Origin: Fragilariopsis cylindrus CCMP1102
Taxonomy: Eukaryota > Bacillariophyta > Bacillariophyceae > Bacillariales > Bacillariaceae
NCBI GenBank assembly: GCA_900095095.1
Contig: FMBT01000317.1
Span: 248,001-312,000 of the forward strand
Length of the DNA: 64,000 nucleotides
Direction of reading: 5' to 3'
This document shows positions 33,294 to 44,285 of the stretch, piece after piece (position 1 is the stretch's first letter; each line of letters opens with the position of its first letter). The position numbers and the translations under genes were made by a program. The notes under the pieces were generated by a model that saw nothing but the letters and a program-made list of their open reading frames with translations, had not been told where the DNA came from and did no database searches.

Positions 33294-35888
33294 CTAAGAC
33301 CCCGTGAAGTTAATGATTTTTGACTTCTTCATTTCCTTGTTCAACAGTGGAATCCAGTAGTCTTCAATTTTAGGATTCGGATAACAATTATAAAGCCACC
33401 CTTGATCATCTTTTGTTATGGTGCTGGACTCATCAAAATCTAGTGGATGTGGCACACCTATTCGGCATTCTCCTTTCATGTCACCTTTACATCTTGTTTG
33501 CCATCCAGCAGTATCTTGTATTGCCACAGCCTTCGCATGTAACATGGTTACTTCTGTTTCTTCATTAGCAAATCGTGACAATGGATCAGGTGCAACTCTT
33601 CCGAATTTCATCCCAGCTGCGACAGTCTCTTGTATATTCATCATGGTGTAGGCCGATACTGTTGAAAAGTGGACAAAATGTTGAAGCACATAATCAGTTC
33701 GATAAATCTGCTTCTCCGCAGGCATCTTTTCTGTTTTTACTTTTTGTCTATCACAATTGTAAGTTTGTAATATTGTGTAATTGTTCGGAACTTTCAATAC
33801 GAAACATGGATGCGGTTGATCACAAATATTTTTATTCTGAATAGGAACAGGATCTTCAATTAAATCTCTTCGAGGCCATGCTCTCCAGGAACCAAAGGAG
33901 ATAATTTTTGTGCCATGATTATCAAGGTTCGCTAAGAAAGGTTTCACGGATGTATAATCCCCCACCGGTGTGATATATTCATCTATATCCATATTTGCCA
34001 TCCAGTCTGTATGCGGACCGAATCTAAGACGACACGATGATTCTGCAGCGTATTGACTTGACCTATCTCCAGGACTGTCATGAAAACTACGGTTGTTATT
34101 GCAAATTGTAGCAGGCCAACGTATCCTTGTAACTTCGCCTGGGAATTGATCTGTAACATCTTTTAAACTATTTTCTCCATGTGAATTGTCGTAGATGAAT
34201 ATGTGGTCAATTCCGATCATTAAATGAAATCGGATCCATTCATCCAATCTCCGAGGTCCGTCATCAATGGCAAATCGATCTCCACGTGTACTATAGGAAG
34301 CAGACGCCCAAGCAGTAGCAACCACTCGATGCTTTTTGGTGTTCATTGTTGAATTTAGAGAAACCCCAAGATCTTCAACCTCCTCTTTTGGTGGTGGTGG
34401 TGGTGATGTGGCATTTGGGTATGCTTTCCATGTCGGTAAACATATTGGTATATTTTCCCACCGTCCGGAGTCTTCGATACGAGGAAGAATATGCGCCTCA
34501 CCCCATTCTAGGAATGCAGTGAAATTCTTAGACCCACCATGTTGGTACCGTGGTGGCAAGAATCGATCAGGAGAACCATATCTTGGAGGAGTCCGCATAG
34601 GAATGAGTGATACGAACAACGTAGCATGATCGTCGTCGATGACAGATGTACCGTCCCGTACAGTATCCACAAGATTTGTTGGTACCGGGCACATAAAAAT
34701 AAGTTGTGACGTATGTATCGATTTGTTATCTTTATGACCATTCTTGGTAAATAATTGTTTATTATTCTTACGTTTAGCAGCATATTCATAATTGAAATTG
34801 AAACGAGATAAAGTTTCTTGACCATCAGAAAATTTACAAATAAAACGAGTTTCTATACCATCAGGATCTGCATCTTCGTGCGAACTTAATTTGTATCGTA
34901 TCTCATCGTCTTTTTCTTTTATCCTTTGAACCGGAACATGTTGTAATAGTGATAATTGTGGTTGCATTTTTTCTAATATATCTAACTGATCCGGTGTCGT
35001 TCCTGCTTGACATCGACGTTTATTTTGAGCGACAAATTGGATATATCTTCCATTATCGGTCGGGAATACATCATGAATCCATGGTAAAAAAGGATCACCA
35101 TCAGGATAATCATCAATAGGAAATGTCTCAGATAATCGTCGACAAGAATTCACTCTAGGATATTCAATTACTGTTAATTGATCTTTGGTTATATTCCGTA
35201 CAGGTAATGGTATTGTTTCCCAATCTTCTAGGTATATCGGTTCCAAATAAGCTTTTAGTATTCTTGATGATGGTGACTTATTGTACTTGTTCGACGACGA
35301 CGACGATGACTCTTTCCTCCTTTTCTTGATTTCATTAGGGTGTTTCATCTCAAAGATATCAACTTCTTCTAGGTCAAATTTCGATAATTTTTGTTCGTTG
35401 GATGATGATTGTCGATGTTTGAGTAACAGCGCCGCTTTAGCAATCTTGTTAGCATCAAAATTGTTGTCATTGTGAGATTGTTCTTTCGCCTTTATATTTG
35501 CGATATGTTCTCGAAGAATTTCATTCTTGTTATTATAATTGATAGCTGATGGTCCCCACTTTCCTACTAATTCTTCTGCTTCGCCTCCCTGTTGTCGTAT
35601 CAAGTACACTGTAATCACAACATATAAACACAAGGCCGTACCCATCATGACGATGAATATTCTTTGAAGCTTAGCTTCTGATAATCGGCGGCTATTATTA
35701 TTTCTTTTTCTATTATTCGCCTTCGTTGTCATAATCCTGATCAGGCTATTATTATTACTATTATTATTATTATTGCTGCCGTTTTGGACAAGCTTTGGCA
35801 CTACTGCAGCTCCAGCAGAAGCATTATTATTATAAACAGGCAGTGCGGTCGATGGTGTAGGCTCAGCGCCCTGCTTCTTTAACCCCAT
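33294..35888 (-). CDS. GT92 (DUF23) family glycosyltransferase, type II membrane protein
   Basis: The intact 864-residue ORF starts at the ATG at 35888. A short basic cytosolic tail precedes one membrane helix (IFIVMMGTALCLYVVITVYLI), the topology of Golgi glycosyltransferases. The C-terminal half is GT92-like: RLDEWIRFHLMIGIDHIFIYDNSHGE (the family EW..fH...G..hf.iYDN signature), PATICNNNRS, SSCRLRFGPHTDWMANMDIDEYITP with the acidic DIDEY metal site, IISFGSWRAWPRR, and YVLQHFVHFSTVS. GT92 enzymes transfer galactose onto glycans in animals and plants; the acceptor here is unknown. Asn-rich repeats lie before the membrane helix. Confidence 0.9.
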   Translation of the reverse strand: MGLKKQGAEPTPSTALPVYNNNASAGAAVVPKLVQNGSNNNNNSNNNSLIRIMTTKANNRKRNNNSRRLSEAKLQRIFIVMMGTALCLYVVITVYLIRQQGGEAEELVGKWGPSAINYNNKNEILREHIANIKAKEQSHNDNNFDANKIAKAALLLKHRQSSSNEQKLSKFDLEEVDIFEMKHPNEIKKRRKESSSSSSNKYNKSPSSRILKAYLEPIYLEDWETIPLPVRNITKDQLTVIEYPRVNSCRRLSETFPIDDYPDGDPFLPWIHDVFPTDNGRYIQFVAQNKRRCQAGTTPDQLDILEKMQPQLSLLQHVPVQRIKEKDDEIRYKLSSHEDADPDGIETRFICKFSDGQETLSRFNFNYEYAAKRKNNKQLFTKNGHKDNKSIHTSQLIFMCPVPTNLVDTVRDGTSVIDDDHATLFVSLIPMRTPPRYGSPDRFLPPRYQHGGSKNFTAFLEWGEAHILPRIEDSGRWENIPICLPTWKAYPNATSPPPPPKEEVEDLGVSLNSTMNTKKHRVVATAWASASYSTRGDRFAIDDGPRRLDEWIRFHLMIGIDHIFIYDNSHGENSLKDVTDQFPGEVTRIRWPATICNNNRSFHDSPGDRSSQYAAESSCRLRFGPHTDWMANMDIDEYITPVGDYTSVKPFLANLDNHGTKIISFGSWRAWPRRDLIEDPVPIQNKNICDQPHPCFVLKVPNNYTILQTYNCDRQKVKTEKMPAEKQIYRTDYVLQHFVHFSTVSAYTMMNIQETVAAGMKFGRVAPDPLSRFANEETEVTMLHAKAVAIQDTAGWQTRCKGDMKGECRIGVPHPLDFDESSTITKDDQGWLYNCYPNPKIEDYWIPLLNKEMKKSKIINFTGS

Positions 35889-36402
35889 AGCTTTGCGGTT
35901 CGTAGTTTACGTCGAAGTAAGTTGTACAGCAGGAAAGATTGTTTTGTTTTGTCATTGTCATAATATATTCGTGAAGATGTGAATATTCAATATTCAAGTT
36001 TTAGGGCATTGGGTGTTATTTTAATCAAAAAGGACATACAGAATTTCGAAATGTGCTTGCCTCATTATTCGACCGACTCGATCGACTCAAAATCGTCATT
36101 CGTGAGTGAATGAGTCAGTCAGTCAGTTTGTGTCTCATGATACTGAATACTCGATACACTGCTAATATCAAATCTCGAAATCAAAGACTAATCGACACGA
36201 ACCATCAAAACAGAAGCACACACAAGAACTCGCTTTCTTATCGTCACAAGTAACAACACTACATTACAGCTACGGATTCCGAGAAGCTATTCATTTTGTA
36301 TTACAAACTGGGAGGGCTGTCATATAAATACAGAAACGAAAACTACGACAAGCAGGAGAAAAGAGTTGAATTAATTGACATAAAAAATACAACCAAATTA
36401 TC
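35889..36402. other. Divergent intergenic region
   Basis: This 514-bp promoter region lies between GT92 and SCO1. It has short CAGT and CGACT repeats near 36060-36130 and no gene. Confidence 0.45.
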
Positions 36403-37724
36403 ATGATCCACGCAGCAGCACGTCATCTTGGTTGTCTTTCGACAAGATCATCACGGACGAATATTATTTCTGGTACAAGTCGAAGTTCTTATATCTCCTC
36501 AAAAACATTATCAACACCAATAGTTAGAGGAAATGTTACTTGTCGTATTAATTTCCCTACAACAATAACTGCATCATCACGGCGAACAATGATGATGTCG
36601 TCGAAACCGCCACCACCACCACCACCCCAAAAACTTTCAGTTGCTGCAGCTGCTAAGACAGCCGCAGGATCTGGAAAAGGACCTGGTTTTACCGCAGCAA
36701 CAACACCATACATTAAAGATCGCGGTCCTGTATCCTGGCCATCATTGTTTTTAGTGGCAATAGCAGCATCCTCATTGGTGGCCTATTATAATATTGAACG
36801 TGAACGACGATTAGAATCAGCAATGGGAAGAGTAGTAAGCAGTGAGTCTGGTGGCTGGACACCAAATCCAGATACAATGGCACCCAGAAAGTTTAAATTA
36901 ACAAAATGGGGGTGGTTTCCAGAAGATGATGGTTTCGGTCCTTGTAAGTACCTATTACAACGTCTTAAATACCAAGTCACTCACTATATTCTCTTTAACT
37001 TATTTTTTTTCTTTCTCTTACGGTTCCTTCTTAATTTTATAAATATATATATATATTGTTTATTATTATTACTATTACTACAATATAGCTGGTAAACCAG
37101 CTATAGGCGGTCCTTGGTCATTAATAGATCTCGAGGGAGAATTAGTAACAAATGTATCATTTCAAGGAAAATGGTTACTGCTTTATTTTGGATTTGCACG
37201 TTGTCCTGATATTTGTCCATCCGAAATGCTGAAAATCGCACGTGTTATTGATGGATTGAAGGAGACTCATCCACAATTAGCCTCTAAGCTAGTGCCTGTT
37301 TTTGTCTCTGTTGATCCTGCTAGGGATTCCTTAACAGCCCTGAAGGAATGTAAGTTTTGTTGTTGTTGCTAGGGTTTATACATTGTGTTGTGTTGTGTCC
37401 GGAGATCATTTTGATTTATGATTATCGCTCACGACGCATCCGTATTTTTTAAATTTTGTAGATGCGAAAGATTTTCACCCTGATTATGTTTTTTTGACTG
37501 GATCACCCACACAAGTTCAAGATATGGCAAAGAAATATCGAGTATACGTTAGTAAGGCAGAAGAAACCGATGATGGTGACTATTTAGTCGATCACTCGAT
37601 TGTGGTTTATTTCCATGATGACAAAGGGGAACTATCCGACTGCTTTACTCAATCTATGCGACCGAAGGATATATCAGAGAAAATTGTTGAAAAAATGACC
37701 ACTCCAGAAGGTCTTATAGCCTGA
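36403..37724 (+). CDS. SCO1: SCO1/SenC copper chaperone for cytochrome c oxidase
   Basis: Three exons (36403-36943, 37089-37349, 37462-37724) join in frame with GT-AG introns. The N-terminus is Ser/Arg-rich, as a mitochondrial presequence is. The membrane helix WPSLFLVAIAASSLVAYYNIERE follows. The thioredoxin-fold domain has the copper-binding pair in LLLYFGFARCPDICPSEM (CxxxC) and the matching histidine in DGDYLVDHSIVVYF. SVDPARDSLTALKEY and PDYVFLTGSP are also typical. It delivers copper to the CuA site of COX2 in the inner membrane. No frame break is present. Confidence 0.95.
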
Positions 37725-38266
37725 GAGATCATTTAATAATAATAATAATAAACGCCTTCGTAATAATTGTTATCAAACTGGAATACTACAGTATAGATCA
37801 AAGTTTCATTTAACATAGTAGTATTTAGAGAAACGATATTTCGAACTTTTTAACACACTAAATCTTCGTATATAAAGGACGAATCGTTCCTTTGGCAATG
37901 CCATCATGTCGATCATGATACTCTACACCAGCAATTCCTTTTTGAGTAAAAGGACGAAGATCTTCGAGGACCACTTTTTTATATATGTTTGTAACTTAAC
38001 CGCGTACATAGGAGTAATCGAAGCTGACGTTATCCGTGGTACTTCGTCTCGCTATCTTCTCTCGTTATTACTGACATATTGAAGTGTAGTAGAAATTGAA
38101 TAGGACATAAGAAGTCTCTATACGAATGATGATTGGATTATAGTCTGATTTCTTTCTCAATCTATGGGTAGTAACAATTTACCACGGAGGACACTGCACA
38201 CTGTTAGCAAGAGGTAGAATCTAGAGAAGATACATCTATATCTTCTTTCGTCAAGAAGAGGATGGA
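37725..38266. other. 542-bp intergenic region between converging genes
   Basis: An (AAT)n microsatellite at 37736-37750 lies in the SCO1 3' flank. No gene is seen. Confidence 0.45.
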
Positions 38267-39660
38267 TCACGTTAGTGTGCGAGGCTGACGCTTTGATAGC
38301 CTATGTTGCGTTTCAGACTCATCCTTATCTTGATGCTCAGCTAATTCTAATGAATATCCCGGCGATGTTGACGACTGTCCGCTGTCAATTTTTGTACTAT
38401 TCCCACGATGTATCTCACCTGTTTGAATCTCGTCATCTTCATCGACGAAAATTACTTCCTCGTCAGATGATGAATCATCTATAGTGGGAACTGCCTGCAT
38501 GTCGTTGGTATCACTATTTTTCTTTTCCATATGAAATACTATCTTATACAATATTACACCAGAAAAGACAATACAAACCCCGGTCGTATTTAAGATATTC
38601 AGTTTATCGCCAAAAATAGATACACCAAGTATGATTGTTGTTAATTCCTTCACTACACCACCAATCATCAAAATTATCGCATTTGCTCTTAAAATTAGAT
38701 AAAATTCACAAAGGATCATAAATACTGCAAATGCTCCTCCAACCAGTCCCAGCAAGAAAACCGGTGCCAATTCCTTGATATTTTCTGATTTCTTCAATAT
38801 GACCCATGGTTTTTCAATTACCATACTAAGTAGAAACATACTCCAGAACATACTAGGTGCTAATAATTTCATTGTAACAACCGTCGATTGAAGAGGCGGA
38901 TCCAATTGTTTTAGTTTAAGTTGTACCAACGTCCAACGTGCACCGGATAAAACACTTGCCAATGAGCAAAGTACAAAGCCATGTACGACAAAGTCCACCT
39001 CGCCGTACACAGTTAAGAATTCACCTGCAGCTATAACAATAATTACACCAATTAATTTCCATGTTATCGGTTCAATTTTAAAGACGTACGCCCAAAATAA
39101 AACAAATATCGGTGTCGATGATTTCACCATAGTATAAAATGTTAATGTGATTGTTACAAGTGATAGATTTGATAGTCCAATATCTAATGCTGTTACCATC
39201 CCACACGGAATACTAATAGTTGCCCATTCCTTCCATGTCATGTTTGCAACTCGTTCTGTTCCTAATTGTTGTGGAAATAATGCACATGCTATATATGCAA
39301 ATCCCCATTGTATTGAAAAATGTATACTAGTTAATAGTAGTGGATATGGAAAATGCATATGACCGTCACCAAATACATATTTATTGTATGTGCCTTTTTA
39401 TTATTGTTGATTTTTTTTCACAGAAATAAATATGAAAAGAAGAAAAAGGAATCAGGACAATTTAGAGAGATAGACGTTTTAAAGGATGAGTTATGAGAAG
39501 GAATCGACTTGACTTGACTCTCAGAGTTTTTGTTTGTTTGTCTGTAAAACTCACTTAAGAAAGCTGAAAAGACGAACCATCCCAACATTGGTGGAAGGTA
39601 GATACAATGTTCATTATAAAATGATCTGACTGCATGATAACGTATCGACGGCATCACCAT
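38267..39660 (-). CDS. Drug/metabolite transporter, TPT family (SLC35C2-like)
   Basis: Exon 1 (39660-39555) and exon 2 (39393-38267) join through a GTGAGT donor and an AAAAAG acceptor. The join restores the family N-terminus WFVFSAFLS|TYNKYVFGDGHMHFPYPLLLTSIHF. About ten membrane helices follow; conserved segments include GLSNLSLVTITLTFYTMVKSSTPIFVLFWA, SGARWTLVQL and VVKELTTIILGVSIFGD. The latter two are characteristic of nucleotide-sugar and triose-phosphate translocators of the SLC35C/E type. The C-terminal tail is acidic and cytosolic. The substrate is not deducible. The acceptor is weak but fits both frame and family. Confidence 0.88.
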
Positions 39661-40271
39661 TACTGAGGCTAAAAAAGGATATTATGATATAATATGTTTT
39701 GGTTGGTCGCTGAGCTGCTAGTATAAAGGGGCAGAACAGTACGTCCCTGTGAATATTCGATTTTGGTTGTTTCAATTCTGGTGGAGTAAATGCTGAACGA
39801 TAATTCTTGGAAAAATGTATGATTGGTGGTGTTGCTTTCGTTAAGTTAGTTATTATGTTGTGTCTGTTCGATTGGATGTGGTATCTGTTATGTCATTTTG
39901 GCGAGTTACTTGTTCGTTCGAATGAATGACTCCAACAAAAATAATGCACATTTTTTTAAAAATATATATCAATTTACTTAACAAATTCGAAATCACAATT
40001 TTTAAATCGCTAAAAAGCACGAGAATCAAAAACACACTTCCTCTAACAAAAATAATGCACATTCTTAAAAAATATTTATTAATAGAATAATTTACTTAAC
40101 AAATTCGAAATCACGAAAAAGTCACAACTAAATTACTTCAAAAAAATTACATTCGGCGACACATACTTTTTTTTTTAAACCAGAAGTAATTGTTTGATAA
40201 CTGCCATTGCCGACATTCTGTAACGTCTACAGAAGTTTTCAATTGAGTATAATGAAAGGTGAACAACGAAG
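39661..40271. other. 611-bp intergenic region with a duplicated block
   Basis: AT-rich, with two copies of a block of about 65 bp (listed separately). No gene is seen. Confidence 0.5.
39934..40114. repeat. Direct tandem duplication, two copies of about 65 bp
   Basis: The copies 39934-39996 and 40045-40114 share aacaaaaataatgcacat at one end and ttacttaacaaattcgaaat at the other. The middle is slightly diverged. The period is about 111-118 bp. Confidence 0.85.
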
Positions 40272-41893
40272 ATGAAGAAGAATACCAACATAGGCGTACA
40301 TAATCGGTCTGTAGCAACCGGAACTGCAACTGCGAGATACAATTCGAGGCAACAACATCAACAAGATCATAATAATAATAATATAATATTAAATCAACAG
40401 CACAGCAACAGCAACAAATAATAACATCAACAGCATATCAAGTCGGAGAATAATATGGTTAATGTTATGTATTTTATTTTGTTTTGTCATTGCTGGTATA
40501 TTAATTATACGATATCCGAGTTTTATTCGACATAATACACATAATGCTATAGCGGGCGAAATCGTTGTAAAACTTGATCCTAATAATATTATTACCGTTC
40601 CACTTCAACCTAAAAAGGAAACAATACTTGGTATTGATCATTACTATATGTACCTTCTACTCCACCTATCCTGATCCTGTTAATGCAATAATAATAATAA
40701 TAATAATAATAATAGTAATAGTAATAACGCAACAACAACAACAACGGTGACAACAACAATAGAACCAAAAGGGATATTAATTTATTTACATTCCTGTAAA
40801 CAATCTGGAGTAGATTTTTTTACTTTACCAGAACATCGAATAATTGCACATGACATAATCTATAATAAGGGATTAGTCGTATTTGCTCCATCATCATACA
40901 ATCGACAATCAGGTTGTTTTACTGCGATGATTTGAAAAGTAAAAATAGCAATACTAATAAAGGGCGTTATAGTCTTCAAAAGGTTGTTGAAGAATTTTTA
41001 AGAAACATAAACAATTAAGAAAATTACCTATAGTTGGTATGGGTGATTCAAGTGGAGGAGGATTTCTATTCTTTGTCTACGGATTATTGAATCTACAAAG
41101 TATGGCTATATACAATTCACCACAAGGATATATAACTACGAATAATGATGCTAAATTTAATATTATTAATAATTACAACAACAACAAAGTTATACCACCG
41201 ATACCAACTGTCTTTCTGACCATGTTATCAGATATAGCAATATCAACAAAAATGGAAACGAATCAAATTATGTTACAGGAAATGGATATACCAACAGAAC
41301 TGTTCAAGATTACATCTGGTAGACCATTTACTAATTCACTTTGTGATGGTCGGTTTCCAGAATTGCCATACGAATTTTGTCAACGTATATTTGAAATAAT
41401 TGATAAAGACTGTACAAGTCGTACAAGTAGTAGTAGTAGTAGTAGTTCACATCATTTATTGATATAGATGGATACATCATCGATGGTAATGATATTGCAA
41501 ATTCAGTACAATGGCAACATTGTTACAAAAAAATAACAGATTCATCAGATTATAATTATTGGTTACATACCAGTAGTAGTGGTAGAGAGAACGGCTCATC
41601 ATGGTTACGGATCATATTAGAGAAAGAGATTCAAACTTGTTATGGATATCATGCTATTACAGCACAATATCATGATGAAATTCTAAAATTTCTTATGTTG
41701 AATGCAAACATCAAAATCATGTATGATAATAATGATCTACTACTACAACAACAACAACAACAACAACAACTGATGGTTCAATTGGTATTGAAAACTCGGT
41801 CAAAAAGACGAAGACGACGACGACGACGATGAAACTCCTACTACGCCTGCTTCCAGAAAGTATACGAAGAAGAGGAGGAAATCTGATGGATAA
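40272..41893 (+). CDS. Membrane-anchored alpha/beta-hydrolase-like protein
   Basis: Collinear frames give a basic, Asn/Gln-rich N-terminus, then a membrane helix (IIWLMLCILFCFVIAGILII). The hydrolase-like domain follows: KGILIYLHSCKQSGVDFFTLPEHRII (first strand and oxyanion loop), KGLVVFAPSSYNRQSGCF, then PIVGMGDSSGGGFLFFVYGL, a nucleophile elbow of the form G-D-S-S-G-G. IPTVFLTMLSDIAIS and HDEILKFLML follow, and the tail is Lys/Arg-rich. The catalytic acid and histidine cannot be assigned. Single-base breaks occur near 40430, 40660, 40690, 40935, 41460 and 41830, many beside simple repeats. The start is the ATG of MKKNTNIGVHN. Confidence 0.6.
40685..40745. repeat. Microsatellite (AAT)n followed by (CAA)n
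   Basis: This trinucleotide tract lies inside the hydrolase gene and encodes Asn and Thr runs in the likely frame. The frame around it is disturbed. Confidence 0.85.
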
Positions 41894-42055
41894 TAAAAAG
41901 CGCAATACATCGATTGCCAATCTTTTCTTTCATTCATTCGTTCTATCCTCTCTCGAGCTTATCCATATTCGCACTATGGATACTGTATGATAATACAATG
42001 TAACTACTCCTACTGAAAACTATTAGTAACTATAAACTCCACTGTATTATATACT

Positions 42056-43516
42056 TTAAAGATCTTCCCCACAACTGTAACAATATCTTGCAGAAGACCA
42101 ATGAAAGGATGCTCCACATCGATCGCAGGATACTTTCGTATTTAACGCTAAAATCGCCTCGTTATCGTCGTCGTTAGAACGATTACTGCTTATTATATCA
42201 GTCGAAATCATACTACTGTAGTAGTAGAACTGGTACCCTTACGTGTACTACCAAAGCCACCCCTCCACTACCACCACTCTTAATATTCTCTCTATCCAGC
42301 AAAGCTTCAAGAAGAGCCGCAGCTTGTGCTGGAACAACTCCAACACCAACAATAATACTACCACAACGACGAGTCGACCTTGCCACGTAACTGGATTAAC
42401 ATCGCCAAATCCAACGGTTGTTAATGTTGTTAATCCAAAGTATAATGCATCAAAATAATTATTGATATTTGGATTAACGACATTTTCTGCCGTATAAATC
42501 AATCCTGACGATACACTTAATAATGTAAATAATGATAAAACAACTCGAGCAAGTTGTAATTGCCATGCTTTAACTACATTTCGTGTTCCTGTAAATTTTT
42601 CAAATGAATCCAAATCTTGTAAAAATCGTTGTAGTCTCAGTACACGTAATAATTGTAAATTGAATAATCCAGATGGTTGTGATAAGGATGTCGGTAAGAA
42701 GGTAATCATATTAAAATAGAATGCATCTGATAAACCAACCACCAAGGGTAATATAACAACTAATATATCAATAACAAATTGTAGATCTAAAATAAATCCA
42801 CCTTCATCACGTGACGATGAAAACCATCGTGCAAAAAAATCAACAAGGAATACCATACCAATAATAATTTCACCAATCCGGATCAAAGAAGAAAAATTAC
42901 TGAGGGAATCTAATGTAGAAAGTGCTACCAACAAGCTGTTGAATAAAACAACTGCTGCAATGCTAATTTCAACAGCTGGTTCTGTTAAGAAATTGGCAGT
43001 CATTTCTTTCGCTTGTCCGACCGGACCCGCTGGTAAACAGAGGCCATCCTCGGAATACTCAAGAAATGTGGATTCGGAATTTTCCACTGTCATAAATGGT
43101 TCTGAAAAATCATCGAGATTTAAAGCACAGTAATTCGGTTCACGTTGTTGCTGTGCTGCTGCTACCCGGTCCTCTTCTAAAGTTTTGCTGCCATTGATTA
43201 GAACAAATTGAATAGTTTGACGTCGTCGTTGTTGATGAGTATGCTGTTGTTGTTGTTGTTGTTGTTGTTGCCGTTGTCGTCGTCTCAAGAGGCCATCATT
43301 ATAGTTGAGATTACTTGTTGGTGTTGTCGCTTGAAAGGAAGATACAAAACAATGTTTTTCGTGTTGATTACCATTACAACATAAGATGAGAAGAATGACG
43401 GAGGAACATGTACTGATCATGGACGATGGATTACATAGCCGGTCGTGTCGTTGTTGGCGTTGATGTTGACGTTGACTTTGGATGTTCCGCCACAGCAGAC
43501 TTCGTTTACTGTTCAT
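42056..43516 (-). CDS. Six-TM voltage-gated K+ channel with C-terminal zinc ribbon
   Basis: The ATG at 43516 opens a Gln-rich N-terminus. S1 to S6 follow: AVEISIAAVVLFNSLLVAL; IRIGEIIIGMVFLVDFFARW; LQFVIDILVVILPLVVG; S4 LLRVLRLQRFLQDL with spaced arginines; S5 LARVVLSLFTLLSVSSGLIY; and the pore YFDALYFGLTTLTTVGFGD, a K+-selective filter. From about 42400 the first frame turns into a Val/Leu shadow. The correct continuation (SIIVGVGVVPAQAAALLEALL) needs single-base corrections near 42400, 42270 and 42210. The tail then reads CDRCGASFHWSSARYCYSCGEDL, a four-cysteine zinc ribbon ending at 42056. The channel is probably in the plasma membrane or an organelle membrane. Confidence 0.85.
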
Positions 43517-44285
43517 ATTACTACAAACGATTCCTTCTGACGATACTATAAATTGTTTGATCGACTATCGATTGACTTGCTATTGGGGGGGGAGGTTCAT
43601 CTGCGATTGTATTAGAGTACCGTACGAGTACAAGTAAAGCTAGCGGTTTGCATTGCTTCGAGAAGTTAAAATTAGGTTTTCGCTTTTTTTTTAAATAAAT
43701 TATCTTTTAATTTTATGACAAAACTCGAAAATTCATAGAGGGTGACGAGTGACACGTGTCTGGAACATGTTCAAAATGTTCCATGAGCTTGTTCCGCGCG
43801 GTAAAATCAGGATAATTTTGGGGGGTTAATTTGCTAGAAACTAGCTAATAATTTTATTTTTTGAGCGTTGTTAGGGGGTTCACTTTCCCTAAAAAGCAAA
43901 GACAGGAGAAGTCCTTCAAAAGCAATCTCAACAATTGGCGCGCCTTCATTCGCGCGCGCCGGCTTGCAAAACTTAGATCCCAGCATTTTTTTCCTGGACA
44001 TATTATTACGTAACGCTGCTTGTTACTTGTACAAACTCAATCAATAACAAGCAATCCAGGGCCGAAAACATTATCCATTACAGTACTGTAATAGAAAGAA
44101 AGTTGCTTCGACATTAACATTGTAGTGTCAGCGACGAACCAAGCATTTGTTCCATTGTTGTCTCAATCGTTGAATTGTTGTCCGGTGAAAAGGAAGAGGA
44201 ATTATCCGTAACAATCAAATTTCACTATACAATCATTACGTACAAGTTTTGAGATTGCGATTTTAGAAAAATTAAAATAAAACAA
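43517..44285. promoter_or_regulatory. Divergent promoter region, K+ channel / CAF-1, with E2F-like and palindromic sites
   Basis: This 769-bp region is locally CpG-rich in an AT-rich window. It has TTGGCGCGCC at 43935-43944 and CGCGCGCGCCGG at 43951-43962, both containing an E2F-like GGCGCG core. It also holds perfect 10-bp palindromes GACACGTGTC (43751-43760, an E-box/G-box core) and GAACATGTTC (43763-43772). CAF-1 large-subunit genes are S-phase genes, so E2F control is plausible but inferred. Confidence 0.5.

Noticed and set aside
43236-43275. Separate (CAA)n microsatellite locus
   Set aside because: It lies within the K+ channel coding sequence as a Gln tract and is treated as part of that gene.
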